Assembly (NCBI GenBank): GCA_040384265.1
Contig: JAZKJM010000007.1
Coordinates: 1-64,000, forward strand
Length of the DNA: 64,000 nt
Reading direction: 5' to 3'
From: Pseudomonadota bacterium
Lineage (GTDB): Bacteria; Pseudomonadota; Alphaproteobacteria; Rickettsiales; UBA3002
In this document: positions 21,783 to 30,447 of the stretch, one piece after another
Numbering within the stretch: the first letter of the stretch is position 1
How the letters are laid out: each line of letters opens with the position of its first letter
Program-made: the position numbers and the translations under genes
The notes under the pieces: generated by a model
Told to the model about the DNA's origin: nothing
Database searches by the model: none
What the model saw: only the letters and a program-made list of their open reading frames with translations

Positions 21783-23039
21783 CTAATTCTTCTCTTCCAC
21801 CGCATCCAGCCCATAAGCGGTGTGCAGCGCGCGCAGGGCGAGTTCGATGTAGCTCTCATCGATCAGCACCGAGATTTTGATTTCCGAGGTGCTGATGACG
21901 ATGATGTTGATATTCTTCTCCGCCAGCGTGCGGAACATTTCCGCCGCAACGCCTGCGTGGCTGCGCATGCCGACGCCGATGACGGAGATTTTTGCTACGC
22001 CGCCATCGGTGTGGATTTTCTCGCATTTTGGCATGGCGGGATCGGTCTTCACCAGCTCCAGCGCGCGGGCGAGATCGCTCTTGCCGACGGTAAAGGTCAG
22101 ATCGGTCTGTTTGCCATCTTCGGTCACGTTCTGAACGATCATATCGACATTGATGCCGCGATCGGCCAGCGGCCCGAAAATGCCTGCCGAGACGCCCGGT
22201 TTGTTTTCCACATTGGCCAGGGTGATGCGCGCTTCGTCGCGGCTATAGGCCAGTCCTGTGACTCGTTGCTGTTCCACCAGATCCTCCTCATCCACCAATA
22301 ATGTGCCCGGCAGCTGATCCGCCGGAGTGCTATCGAATGTCGAGAGCACCTGCACTTTCACGCGGTAATTCATCGCCAGCTCCACCGAGCGCGTCTGCAG
22401 CACTTTGCTGCCCAGCGATGCCATTTCCAGCATTTCCTCGTAGCCCACCTGCTTCAGCTTGCGGGCCTTTTTTACAATCCGTGGATCGCTCGTATAGACC
22501 CCATCCACATCCGTATAAATATCGCAGCGCTCGGCTTTGAAGGCAGCCGCAATCGCCACTGCCGACGTATCCGACCCGCCGCGCCCAAGCGTGGTGATGC
22601 GCCCTTCCTGGCTGATGCCCTGGAACCCGGCGATCACCGCCACATAACCCGCCGCCAGCGAGTCCTCGATCGCATCGGTCTCGATATAATCGATCCGCGC
22701 TTTGGAATACATATCGTCGGAATAAAGCGGAATTTGCCAGCCCGCCCAGGCCCGCGCCTTGAGGCCGATGGATTGCAGCTCGAGCGCCAGCAGGCCGGAG
22801 GTGATTTGCTCGCCCGCGGCGATCACATGGTCGGCATTGGCGCGCGCTTCGTCGCTCATCAGGTCACTCACCCCGGCGCAATAATCCACCAGTTGGTTGG
22901 TGACGCCCGACATGGCGGAGACCACCACAATCACCTGATGCCCGGCATCAATATCGCGTTTCACCACGGTCGCCACATGCTTGATGCGGGCGATATCGCC
23001 GACGGAGGTGCCGCCGAATTTCTGTACAATCAGTGCCAT
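21783..23039 (-). CDS. lysC: Aspartate kinase
   Basis: The 418-residue enzyme phosphorylates aspartate, the first step to lysine, threonine and methionine. It starts MALIVQKFGGTSVGD, the family signature with the catalytic Lys. The kinase domain continues with VVVVSAMSGVTNQLVD and TLGRGGSDTSAVAIAAA. Two ACT-type regulatory domains follow (ENKPGVSAGIFGPLADRGIN and SVIGVGMRSHAGVAAEMF), so feedback inhibition is expected. It lies downstream of rimI and in the neighbourhood of ubiG and ptsP, as in many alphaproteobacteria. Confidence 0.97.
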   Translation of the reverse strand: MALIVQKFGGTSVGDIARIKHVATVVKRDIDAGHQVIVVVSAMSGVTNQLVDYCAGVSDLMSDEARANADHVIAAGEQITSGLLALELQSIGLKARAWAGWQIPLYSDDMYSKARIDYIETDAIEDSLAAGYVAVIAGFQGISQEGRITTLGRGGSDTSAVAIAAAFKAERCDIYTDVDGVYTSDPRIVKKARKLKQVGYEEMLEMASLGSKVLQTRSVELAMNYRVKVQVLSTFDSTPADQLPGTLLVDEEDLVEQQRVTGLAYSRDEARITLANVENKPGVSAGIFGPLADRGINVDMIVQNVTEDGKQTDLTFTVGKSDLARALELVKTDPAMPKCEKIHTDGGVAKISVIGVGMRSHAGVAAEMFRTLAEKNINIIVISTSEIKISVLIDESYIELALRALHTAYGLDAVEEKN

Positions 23040-23094
23040 AGGCGGGCGGTTATAGAGAATTCGACGCGCGGAGTCCAGCGCAGGTTTTTAGTGT

Positions 23095-23117
23095 CACCTC
23101 TCCCATCGGGAGAGGTG
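23095..23117. repeat. Solo CTCTCCC/GGGAGAG hairpin
   Basis: A near-perfect palindrome, CACCTCTCCC-ATC-GGGAGAGGTG, directly follows the rimI stop codon on the minus strand. It matches the outer stem of the inverted repeats that flank the DUF559 gene at 61388-61856. It may be a solo copy of the same repeat family and could also protect the 3' end of the rimI message. Confidence 0.7.
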
Positions 23118-23579
23118 TTAAAGCGGCTTACGCATGCACACCGCATCGGCAAGCGTGCCGTCGGCGTTGGTGTAGTAGCCTTTGCGGATCGAGAATTTCT
23201 CGAAGCCCTGCGCTTCGTAGAGCGTTTGGGCGGCGGTGTTGTTGATGTTCACTTCCAGCACCATGTGGCTTGCCCGCAGGCTTGCGGCGTTTTGCAGGGC
23301 GAAGTCGAGCAGCATCTGCCCCACCCCGTCGCGGCGGTAATCCGGCAGCACGCCCATCGATAGTAAGTCGCACTGGTCTTCGATCAGCCAGCACAGCACA
23401 AAGCCAACCGGCGCATGGTTGCTATGGTAGGCAATCGCCGCAAACACCCCGGCGCGCTCGAAAAAACTCTCAAACTCAAGATGGCTCCAGCCTTTGGCGA
23501 AGCAGCCTTTGTGCAGCTCCGCAAGCGCTTTCGCATGCCCACGGCTGACCGGGTGGATATGGTACTCGGCGGGGGTCAC
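23118..23579 (-). CDS. rimI: GNAT N-acetyltransferase, RimI-like
   Basis: A 153-residue GNAT-fold acetyltransferase. The acetyl-CoA loop is DYRRDGVGQMLLDFAL (Q/RxxGxG/A type), preceded by DLLSMGVLPDYRR and followed by MVLEVNINNTAAQTLYEAQG, the arrangement of RimI, which acetylates the N-terminal Ala of ribosomal protein S18. It overlaps the end of the upstream TPR-methyltransferase by 4 nt. RimI is usually next to tsaB/tsaE, which are absent here, so another GNAT specificity is possible. Confidence 0.75.
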   Translation of the reverse strand: MTPAEYHIHPVSRGHAKALAELHKGCFAKGWSHLEFESFFERAGVFAAIAYHSNHAPVGFVLCWLIEDQCDLLSMGVLPDYRRDGVGQMLLDFALQNAASLRASHMVLEVNINNTAAQTLYEAQGFEKFSIRKGYYTNADGTLADAVCMRKPL

Positions 23580-24607
23580 GCGCGGGCGCCTTTGCTGAAA
23601 ATAAACAGCCCGGCGGGAATTTCCGGATAAAGCTCCACCGTGAATTCGCTGATGAAATCAAGGCCACTGGCCTGTGCCGCCTGTTTTACATAGGCCGCCG
23701 AATGGCCAAAACGGCCCGTCTGGTCGCTCAGCCCGAAGCCCGTCTGCGCCGCATGCGGCTCGACGGTGATGGCAAGCGTCCCACCCGGTTTCAACAGGCG
23801 GGCGGCGCCTTTGAGCACGCCCGCTAGCTCGCCAATGAACTGCACCACATTGACAACCAGCACCAGATCCGCCGCATCCGCCGGCAGGCGGTCAGGCAAT
23901 TGGGCGATGTCGGCTTCGATCAGCTGGTCGAACAGTTTCTTTTCCGATTGGGTGGCGGCAGTGGCCAGCATCCCCATCGCCGGGGTGATTTCCACGCCGC
24001 TGATTTCCTTCGCCAAAGCCCGCCATGGGCGCGCCGCGATGCCGCTGCCGCAGCCCAGATCGACCACGGTGAGATCGCTCGCACCAAGGCGCGACTTCAC
24101 CTTCTCGAAAACGAGTTTACCGGCCTGGTATCCGTTTTGCGCCTCAACCTGGTCATAGCCCTCGGCAATGCTGCTGAAGAACCCGGTCACCATCGCAAGC
24201 GGCATATGCTGCGGGCGATCGCCGGGCTTCAGGGCGCGCGGATCAATCGCCGCCAGCATGAAAATCGAATCCGGATGGCCCGGCTGCAGGCTCAGCTCCT
24301 TGAGCAGCGCCGCTTTCGCCTTCGCACGGTTGCCATGACGGAAATAGCAGCAACCGAGATTATACCATGCCAACGGATAAGCCGGTTGCAGGTAAAGGGC
24401 GACGCGGAAGCGGAAAATCGCATCCATCCATTTGCCCTGTTCGGCGAAGTCGCAGCCCAGGTCGTAATTGGTTTTTGGCAGGTTGCGGGCGCGCTCGCGG
24501 GCGCCTTTCAGCCAGGCAAGGGGCTGGTCATAGAAAATATCGCGCAGCGCCGCTTCGGCCTCGCCTGCCAAATTTACCAACGATACTTTCTTGCGTGCAG
24601 GTTTCAT
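23576..24607 (-). CDS. TPR and class I methyltransferase fusion protein
   Basis: A 343-residue protein. The N-terminal third has tetratricopeptide-like helices (NYDLGCDFAEQGKWMDAIFR, then PAYPLAWYNLGCCYFRHGNR). The C-terminal part is an AdoMet-dependent methyltransferase, with VVDLGCGSGIAARPWR as the AdoMet loop and ADAADLVLVVNVVQFIGELA as the post-II motif. ATG 24607 is chosen because the residues upstream are low-quality and overlap the divergent ubiG promoter. The TPRs suggest a protein substrate or partner. Similar contractions occur in predicted peptide and protein methylases, but the target is unknown. It overlaps rimI by 4 nt, so the two are co-translated. Confidence 0.78.
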   Translation of the reverse strand: MKPARKKVSLVNLAGEAEAALRDIFYDQPLAWLKGARERARNLPKTNYDLGCDFAEQGKWMDAIFRFRVALYLQPAYPLAWYNLGCCYFRHGNRAKAKAALLKELSLQPGHPDSIFMLAAIDPRALKPGDRPQHMPLAMVTGFFSSIAEGYDQVEAQNGYQAGKLVFEKVKSRLGASDLTVVDLGCGSGIAARPWRALAKEISGVEITPAMGMLATAATQSEKKLFDQLIEADIAQLPDRLPADAADLVLVVNVVQFIGELAGVLKGAARLLKPGGTLAITVEPHAAQTGFGLSDQTGRFGHSAAYVKQAAQASGLDFISEFTVELYPEIPAGLFIFSKGARA

Positions 24608-24665
24608 GAGGCCTAAGCTGGAGTGATACCACCCCTGTTTTAGCATGCACGGAGACCTCACGCAA

Positions 24666-25439
24666 ATGCCAAGCGCACCGCACGCCATTCCCGCCAGCAC
24701 CATCGATGATGCCGAAGTCGCCCGTTTCTCAGCAATCGCCGATGAATGGTGGGACGAGCGCGGGAAATTTGCGCCGCTGCACCGGCTCAACCCAACCCGC
24801 ATCGCCTACCTGCGCGACCGGATTATTCACCATTTCGCGGCGGAAACCCTCGCCCATGGCGAATCGGCCACACCGCTTGCCAATCTTTCGCTGATCGATA
24901 TTGGCTGCGGCGGTGGGCTGATTGCCGAGCCCATGGCGCGCCTTGGCGCAACCGTAACCGGGATCGATGCCTCGCCAACCAATATTAACGTCGCCGACCT
25001 CCATGCCAAAGCAGGCGGCGTCAACGTCGCCTACCGCGCCACCACCGCGGAGCAGCTGGCCCTCGAAGGCGCGCAATTCGATGTGGTGCTGGCGCTCGAA
25101 ATTATCGAGCATGTGGCGGATATCGACCTGTTTTACGACGCCATTACCGCGCTGGTGCGGCCCGGCGGGCTGATTATCCTCTCCACCCTCAACCGCACGG
25201 CGAAATCCTATGCGATGGGCATCATCGGCGCAGAATATGTGCTGCGCTGGGTGCCGCGCGGCACCCACACATGGGCGAAATTCGTCCGCCCTTCGGAAAT
25301 GGCGCAGGCCCTCACCCGCCGCGGCTTTGCCGTTGCGGATACAACCGGGCTTGTTTTCTCGCCGCGCAGCTGGTCTTTCTCCTTAAATCCCAAAGATTTG
25401 GATGTGAACTACCTGATGGCCGCAACGAAACCGCAATAA
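24666..25439 (+). CDS. ubiG: Ubiquinone biosynthesis O-methyltransferase UbiG
   Basis: The 257-residue enzyme performs both O-methylations in ubiquinone synthesis. It has the family N-terminus (EVARFSAIADEWWDERGKFA then LHRLNPTRIAYLRDRI), the AdoMet motif SLIDIGCGGGLIAEPMARLG, and GGLIILSTLNRTAKSYAMGI with a C-terminal SPRSWSFSLNPKDLDVNYL. ATG 24666 lies 11 nt from a GGAG box; an ATG at 24645 is possible but lies before that box. It is divergent from the TPR-methyltransferase. Presence of ubiG indicates respiratory, quinone-based metabolism. Confidence 0.95.
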   Translation: MPSAPHAIPASTIDDAEVARFSAIADEWWDERGKFAPLHRLNPTRIAYLRDRIIHHFAAETLAHGESATPLANLSLIDIGCGGGLIAEPMARLGATVTGIDASPTNINVADLHAKAGGVNVAYRATTAEQLALEGAQFDVVLALEIIEHVADIDLFYDAITALVRPGGLIILSTLNRTAKSYAMGIIGAEYVLRWVPRGTHTWAKFVRPSEMAQALTRRGFAVADTTGLVFSPRSWSFSLNPKDLDVNYLMAATKPQ

Positions 25440-25488
25440 TCCGCCCAACCGTCATCATACTGTCACATTCGGCGCGTATAGTGGTTGC

Positions 25489-26247
25489 ATGGAAACATCC
25501 CATAGCAACCAACCGGGCGATATTGCCAACGAGCCCTATAATGGCCCCGGCCGTGCTATCACCAGCGCCGGCTACATGTATGTATCGCACGCGCTGGCGA
25601 TTGTCGGCGGGTTCATTGCACTGGGCGCGGTCGGCGCCATCGCGTCGTCGCAGACCCATGCCCTCAAACAATGGGCCGAGAAACTCAGCCGGTCACCGAC
25701 GGAACATAACGGGTTCATCACCCAGGGCTTCGCCCATACGGTCGGATTCGTCTCGCGCGGCGCCGAGCATCTGGCGGAAAAAGTATTCGGCTGGGGCAAA
25801 AAACTGCTGGGCACCCGCCTGGAGAGCCGCTCGATCGGCGAAGAAAAAACCGCCGCGGCCCTTTTTGCTGGCGGCTTTGGCGCAGTGTTTGGCTATATCG
25901 GTTCCACCTTCTGGGGCATCGCCAAAGGCCACAAGGAAGGCGACAAGGGAAAACGCCAGTTCGAACGCGCCAAGACCGAGATCCGCACCTTGCGTGCAAT
26001 CAATACCGACCTCGAAAAAATCAACGATACGCTGCGATCGAAATATGTCGAGGCCGCCACATCGCTGAACGATTTACGCACCACCAAACAGGCGCAAGAC
26101 GGCACCCTGCAAGTGGCATCCGATACGCCACCTGCCATCACCAAGGAAACGCCTGACCATCTGCAGGCATCGGCCACCGTCACCAACGCCAAACATGACG
26201 GCGCAATGAACGCGCTGGGCGCCCAAACGCAAGCGGCCCTCGTCTAG
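25489..26247 (+). CDS. Uncharacterised membrane protein with coiled coil
   Basis: I do not recognise this 252-residue protein. It has a polar head, a first hydrophobic segment (YVSHALAIVGGFIALGAVGAI, about 31-51), an amphipathic middle and a second Gly-rich hydrophobic segment (AAALFAGGFGAVFGYIGSTF, about 123-142). A long charged helix likely to form a coiled coil follows (about 150-200), with ERAKTEIRTLRAINTDLEKI, then a Thr/Ala-rich tail. It starts about 50 nt after ubiG and overlaps the end of the convergent amidase gene by 4 nt. A structural or envelope role is a guess. Confidence 0.6.
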   Translation: METSHSNQPGDIANEPYNGPGRAITSAGYMYVSHALAIVGGFIALGAVGAIASSQTHALKQWAEKLSRSPTEHNGFITQGFAHTVGFVSRGAEHLAEKVFGWGKKLLGTRLESRSIGEEKTAAALFAGGFGAVFGYIGSTFWGIAKGHKEGDKGKRQFERAKTEIRTLRAINTDLEKINDTLRSKYVEAATSLNDLRTTKQAQDGTLQVASDTPPAITKETPDHLQASATVTNAKHDGAMNALGAQTQAALV

Positions 26248-27065
26248 CTCCCGATGATCGCGCGGTGATGCGCCAGCACCGGAATTTGCCCACGCACCTG
26301 CGCCACCCGCGCCGCATCCACCGTCGCCATTATCACCTGCGGCACATCGTCCTGCGCCTCGGCAAGGATCTCGCCCCAGGGGTCGATAATGAGGCTGTGG
26401 CCATAGGTTTCGCGTCCACCGGGATGGGTGCCGCATTGCGCCGGAGCGATGACATAGCACGCATTCTCAATCGCCCGCGCCCGCAGCAGCGTGTGCCAAT
26501 GCGCCGCCCCCGTCGGCCGCGTGAAGGCGGAAGGCACCGCCAGCAGCATGGCCCCCTGCAGCGCTAACGCGCGGTAGAGGTTCGGGAAGCGCAGGTCATA
26601 ACAAATCGTCATGCCCAGCGGCAACGGCGCCATCGCCGCCAGCGTGGGCACAGCACCCGCCATCGCCTGCGAGGATTCGCGGTAGCTATGGCCTTCCGAA
26701 AGCGTCACATCGAACAGATGCATCTTGTCATAGGTCGCCGCAATCGCGCCTTCGGGCGAGATCAACAGGCTGCGGTTGAACGGCTGGTCCATCCCCGCCT
26801 CAAGCGCGCGGATGGAGCCAATCAGCAGCCATACCCCATGGCGCTTGACCGCCGCCTGCGCCCAGATCACCCCGGCATGCTGCGCCATCGGCACATCCGC
26901 CGCACGCACGGTGCCTTCGCGGCGCATATAAAACACGTTTTCCGGCGTGGCCACCAGCGTCGCGCCACGCGCCACGGCCTCCTCCAGCAGCGGCGCAAGC
27001 TGGGCAATATTGGCGTCCATATCGTCGCCGCCGGTCATCTGGATGGCTGCTAGTTTTATGCTCAT
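26244..27065 (-). CDS. Carbon-nitrogen hydrolase (Nit1/omega-amidase-like)
   Basis: This 273-residue nitrilase-superfamily enzyme hydrolyses a C-N amide bond. The catalytic triad is visible as E42 (ATPENVF), K114 (TYDKMHLFDV) and C155 (GMTICYDLRFP). The YDKMHLFDV and ARAIENACYVIAPAQCG segments are typical of the Nit1 branch, whose characterised members repair deaminated glutathione; omega-amidase is the alternative. It ends against the convergent membrane-protein gene and starts just after comF ends, 2 nt apart. Confidence 0.88.
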   Translation of the reverse strand: MSIKLAAIQMTGGDDMDANIAQLAPLLEEAVARGATLVATPENVFYMRREGTVRAADVPMAQHAGVIWAQAAVKRHGVWLLIGSIRALEAGMDQPFNRSLLISPEGAIAATYDKMHLFDVTLSEGHSYRESSQAMAGAVPTLAAMAPLPLGMTICYDLRFPNLYRALALQGAMLLAVPSAFTRPTGAAHWHTLLRARAIENACYVIAPAQCGTHPGGRETYGHSLIIDPWGEILAEAQDDVPQVIMATVDAARVAQVRGQIPVLAHHRAIIGS

Positions 27066-27067
27066 CG

Positions 27068-27808
27068 CTACTCCTTCACCGTACGGGCAAAAGCGAGCAC
27101 CCGCACTTCTTTTGCCCCTGCTTTTTTCAACGTCCGCGCGCAGGCATTCGCGGTGGCGCCGGTCGTCACCACATCATCCACCAGCACGATGGTTTTGCCA
27201 ACCACCGCGGCGCGTGCAGCCTCCGGCACCGCGAAAGCATGCTTCACATTGCGTGCCCGCTCGGCCTTGTCCAGCCGCATTTGCGGTTTGGTGCGCTGCA
27301 CACGCTGCAGCAATGCCGGTGCACAGACCAGCCCCGATTGCTTCGCCAGCCCATACGCCAGCAGCGCCGATTGATTATACTTGCGCCCCCATAAGCGCCG
27401 CCAATGCAGCGGCACCGGGATCAGCAAATCCGCCCCCTTCAGCACGGTGGGGCCGATGCCAAGCATCATCTGCACATAGCGGGTGAGGCCCGCCCATTGG
27501 TCGTGGAATTTAAGGGCGGTGACCAGCGGCGCGCTCACCGCATCATACACCATCACGGCGCGCGCCATGTCGAAATCCGGCGGGGTGTCGAGGCAGGCGG
27601 GGCACCAGGCGCCGGGCTCCATGCTGATCACGAACGGCACGCCACAACAGGCGCAGAGCGGATCGGCGATCATGCGCACCTTACTAAAACAGTCCGTGCA
27701 AAAATTCCCATCCGCCGCCACCGGGCCGCGGCAGGACGGGCAGCGCGGCGGAAACGCCGTGTCGGCCGCCAGGCGGATCAACGGCATCAAATGCTTTGCG
27801 CTGGCCAT
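27068..27808 (-). CDS. comF: ComF family phosphoribosyltransferase-like protein
   Basis: The 246-residue protein begins with a Cys-rich zinc-ribbon-like head (CPSCRGPVAADGNFCTDC, then CACC and CPAC). It ends with a phosphoribosyltransferase fold carrying the PRPP motif TIVLVDDVVTTGATANAC. ComF/GntX proteins are needed for natural DNA uptake in competent bacteria but are also widespread in species not known to be competent. It is followed 2 nt later by the amidase gene on the same strand, and its upstream region is occupied by palindromic element B. Confidence 0.9.
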   Translation of the reverse strand: MASAKHLMPLIRLAADTAFPPRCPSCRGPVAADGNFCTDCFSKVRMIADPLCACCGVPFVISMEPGAWCPACLDTPPDFDMARAVMVYDAVSAPLVTALKFHDQWAGLTRYVQMMLGIGPTVLKGADLLIPVPLHWRRLWGRKYNQSALLAYGLAKQSGLVCAPALLQRVQRTKPQMRLDKAERARNVKHAFAVPEAARAAVVGKTIVLVDDVVTTGATANACARTLKKAGAKEVRVLAFARTVKE

Positions 27809-27824
27809 GGCCCCCCGTTGTCGC

Positions 27825-27971
27825 TAAACGCTGTTAACAAGGGTATTCCTATGAGGCAAGTTCTAGGAATTTTTGCACTTGAGGGAGGGAGCGTAGCAGC
27901 GCTACGTGACCGAGTGAGTGCAAAAAAGACAACGAAATTGACCATAGGAATACCCTTGTTAACAGCGTTTA
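27825..27971. repeat. Palindromic intergenic element B
   Basis: A perfect 28-bp terminal inverted repeat (27825-27852 with 27944-27971), rich in GTTAACAAGGGTATTCC, encloses an inner stem closed by TTTTTGCACT and AGTGCAAAAA and a central CGTAGC-AGC-GCTACG hairpin (27892-27906). Nearly the whole 147 bp is self-complementary. It fills the space between the divergent starts of comF and the methyltransferase gene, so it cannot be a terminator for either. Its core is shared with element C. Confidence 0.85.
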
Positions 27972-27979
27972 CATAAGGC

Positions 27980-28828
27980 GTGATGGAAACTACTGCCCCC
28001 ATTCTGTTCGATCGCACCCGTCTGCGCAAGCGCGCCGAACGCGCGCGCGCCAGTTTTTCGCAGCATGATTTCCTGTGGCACGAAGCGGCAGCGCGCGCCG
28101 AAGAATCGCTTTCCTACATCGCCCGCGATTTTCCGCGCATCCTCGCCTTTGGTGCCCAGGGCTTCACGCCTGCGCCCGGCACCACGCAAATGATTCACGC
28201 CGCCCACACCGCCGGTAATGGCATCCAGCTAGTGGCGGATGAGGAATGCCTTCCCTTCGCCGACAACAGCGCGGATGCAGTCATCAGCCTGCTCACCCTG
28301 CAATGGGTCAACGACATCCCCGGCACCCTCGCCCAGATCCGCCGCATCCTGAAACCCGATGGGTTGTTTTTTGCCATCCTGCCCGGCGGCGAAAGTTTAC
28401 GTGAATTGCGCAGCATTTTTGCGGCCACCGAGGCCGCCCAAAGCGGTGGCGTCAGCCCACGCGTCGCCCCGTTTATCGATGTGCGCGATGCCGGTGCCTT
28501 GCTGCAGCGCGCCGGGTTCGCCCTGCCGGTCGCCGATAGTGAATTGCTCACGGTCAGCTATCCCCATCTGTTCGCGCTGATGGGTGATTTACGCGGCGCC
28601 GGGCAGGTCAATATGCTGCGCGCCCAACCGCAGCATTTTACGGCCCGGAAATTCTTTCAGGAAGCCGCCGAGCGCTATGCCTCTCAATTTTCGGATGCAG
28701 AAAACCGCATCACCGCGACGGTGGAATTCATCACCCTCACCGGCTGGAAACCGGCTGCCAACCAGCAACAACCGGCCAAACGCGGCAGCGGCAAAACCTC
28801 GTTACGGGATGCCTTAGCGGGCGGGTGA
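27980..28828 (+). CDS. Class I methyltransferase, NDUFAF5/BioC-like
   Basis: A 282-residue AdoMet-fold protein: ILFDRTRLRKRAERARASFS at the front, then QLVADEECLPFADNSADAVI and SLLTLQWVNDIPGTLAQIRR, and GLFFAILPGGESLRELRSIF. These are features of the NDUFAF5 branch, whose mitochondrial member hydroxylates an Arg of a complex I subunit; BioC (biotin synthesis) is the near relative. The canonical GxGxG AdoMet loop is weakly defined (AFGAQGFTPAPGT), which fits a divergent or non-methylating member. It follows element B and overlaps the 3' end of convergent mutT by 15 nt. Confidence 0.75.
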   Translation: MMETTAPILFDRTRLRKRAERARASFSQHDFLWHEAAARAEESLSYIARDFPRILAFGAQGFTPAPGTTQMIHAAHTAGNGIQLVADEECLPFADNSADAVISLLTLQWVNDIPGTLAQIRRILKPDGLFFAILPGGESLRELRSIFAATEAAQSGGVSPRVAPFIDVRDAGALLQRAGFALPVADSELLTVSYPHLFALMGDLRGAGQVNMLRAQPQHFTARKFFQEAAERYASQFSDAENRITATVEFITLTGWKPAANQQQPAKRGSGKTSLRDALAGG

Positions 28829-29227
28829 TGGGGCGTTATCGATCAAGGCCGCAACCAGCGGCAGATCCGCCGGCGGCATCGGCAACGCAGGCATTTCATG
28901 TGGGTATTTCCAGGCGAGCTGCTGGCCTTCGAGCGGCTGAGGAATCCCCTCCCATTTGCGGCACACATACAGCAGCATCAGCAGGTGAAAATCATCGTAG
29001 CTATGGCTCACAAAGGTGAGTGGCGCGGCGCAGCGCTCGCAGATATCGACGCCGAGCTCTTCCTGCATTTCGCGACGCAGCGCGGCTTCGGGCAGCTCGC
29101 CGGGCTCGATTTTGCCGCCGGGGAATTCCCACATCCCGGCGAAGGATTTGCCCGCCGGACGCTGGGTCAACAGCACGCGCCCATCCGCATCCACCAACGC
29201 CACGGCGCTGACGAGCACGGTTTTCAT
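28814..29227 (-). CDS. mutT: 8-oxo-dGTP diphosphatase MutT
   Basis: The 137-residue Nudix hydrolase removes oxidised dGTP from the nucleotide pool. The Nudix box is complete (GKIEPGELPEAALRREMQEE followed by LG), preceded by RPAGKSFAGMWEFPGG, a typical MutT phrase. The start at 29227 overlaps the argJ stop by 4 nt, which outweighs a longer upstream frame inside argJ. argJ-mutT pairing is common in alphaproteobacteria. It converges with the methyltransferase gene, overlapping by 15 nt. Confidence 0.93.
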   Translation of the reverse strand: MKTVLVSAVALVDADGRVLLTQRPAGKSFAGMWEFPGGKIEPGELPEAALRREMQEELGVDICERCAAPLTFVSHSYDDFHLLMLLYVCRKWEGIPQPLEGQQLAWKYPHEMPALPMPPADLPLVAALIDNAPSPAR

Positions 29228-30447
29228 GAGCGGTAATCGGCGTTGATGTCGATATAGCCATGCGTCAGGTCGCAGCTCCAAACCGTCGCGCTGCCCGTGC
29301 CTAAACCGATATCCACCGCGATCACAATATCGCGTGTTTTCATGTGGGCGACGACAGGCGCTTCGTCATACCCGGCAACACGCTCGCCCTCGCGCGCGAT
29401 GACCACCCCGCCGATGCTGACCTGCAGCCGATCACGATCGACCTGCTCGCCGCTTTTGCCAACGGCCATCACCACCCGGCCCCAATTGGCATCCTCGCCC
29501 GCGATGGCGGTTTTCACCAGCGGCGAGTTGCCGATAGCAAGGCCAATGCGGCGCGCCGCATCATCGCTTTGCGCACCTGTGACCGCGATGGTAATGAGTT
29601 TCTGCGCACCTTCACCATCCTTGACGATCAGCTGCGCAAGCTCGACCATCAGCGAATCCAGCGCCTGCTGGAAGGCAGCTGCATGCGCCGCCGTAATGGC
29701 AACGCCGGACGCGCCCGTGGCAAAAAGCAGGGCGCTGTCGCTGGTTGAAGTGTCGCCATCAACCGTGATGGCATTGAAGCTTTTCGCATTGCTTTGCTGC
29801 AGCATGGTTTGCAGCATGGGCGCAGCAATGTCAGCATCCGTGAACACAAATGCCAGCATCGTCGCCATGTCCGGCGCGATCATGCCGGAACCCTTGGCGA
29901 TGCCGTTCAGCAGCACCGTGCGCCCGTCGATCACGACCGCGCGCGTGGCGGCTTTGGGAAACGTATCCGTAGTCATAATGGCGGCGGCCGCATCCGCCCA
30001 GCTATCCGCGCGCAGGGCGGTATGCAGCGCAGGCAGCGCCGCTTCGATTTTGCGGTGGTCGAGCGGCTCGCCGATGACGCCGGTGGAGGCAAGATAAACC
30101 CCCGCCGCAGCGCAACCCAGCGTGGCGCTGACCGCGCGCACCGTGCCTTCAACCGCAGCGACACCGCGCTTGCCGGTGAACGCATTTGCATTGCCGGAAT
30201 TCACTACTAATGCCCGCGCCGTGCCCGCACTCAAAATGCTACGGCACCAATCCACCGGCGCCGAGGGCGCTTTGGAACGGGTAAAAACGCCCGCCACCGC
30301 CGTGCCTTCCGCCAGCTCCACCAGTAGCAGATCCGTCCGGTTCGCGTAACGAATCCCGGCTTGCGCGGCAGCAAGGCGCACGCCGCCAATCGGCGGCAGG
30401 AATGGCAGCGCTTCCGGCGCTAACGGGGAGCGGGAAGACGTGCCCAT
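29224..30447 (-). CDS. argJ: Bifunctional glutamate N-acetyltransferase ArgJ
   Basis: This 407-residue enzyme transfers acetyl from N-acetylornithine to glutamate, closing the cyclic arginine pathway. It is made as a precursor that cleaves itself before a Thr; the site KGSGMIAPDMATML is intact, with the Thr in the ATM triplet. The segment INRTDGDTSTSD-type appears as ITVDGDTSTSDSALLFATG, and the C-terminus ends in GYIDINADYRS as usual. Its start codon overlaps the stop of the parvulin gene (TAATG). Confidence 0.96.
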   Translation of the reverse strand: MGTSSRSPLAPEALPFLPPIGGVRLAAAQAGIRYANRTDLLLVELAEGTAVAGVFTRSKAPSAPVDWCRSILSAGTARALVVNSGNANAFTGKRGVAAVEGTVRAVSATLGCAAAGVYLASTGVIGEPLDHRKIEAALPALHTALRADSWADAAAAIMTTDTFPKAATRAVVIDGRTVLLNGIAKGSGMIAPDMATMLAFVFTDADIAAPMLQTMLQQSNAKSFNAITVDGDTSTSDSALLFATGASGVAITAAHAAAFQQALDSLMVELAQLIVKDGEGAQKLITIAVTGAQSDDAARRIGLAIGNSPLVKTAIAGEDANWGRVVMAVGKSGEQVDRDRLQVSIGGVVIAREGERVAGYDEAPVVAHMKTRDIVIAVDIGLGTGSATVWSCDLTHGYIDINADYRS

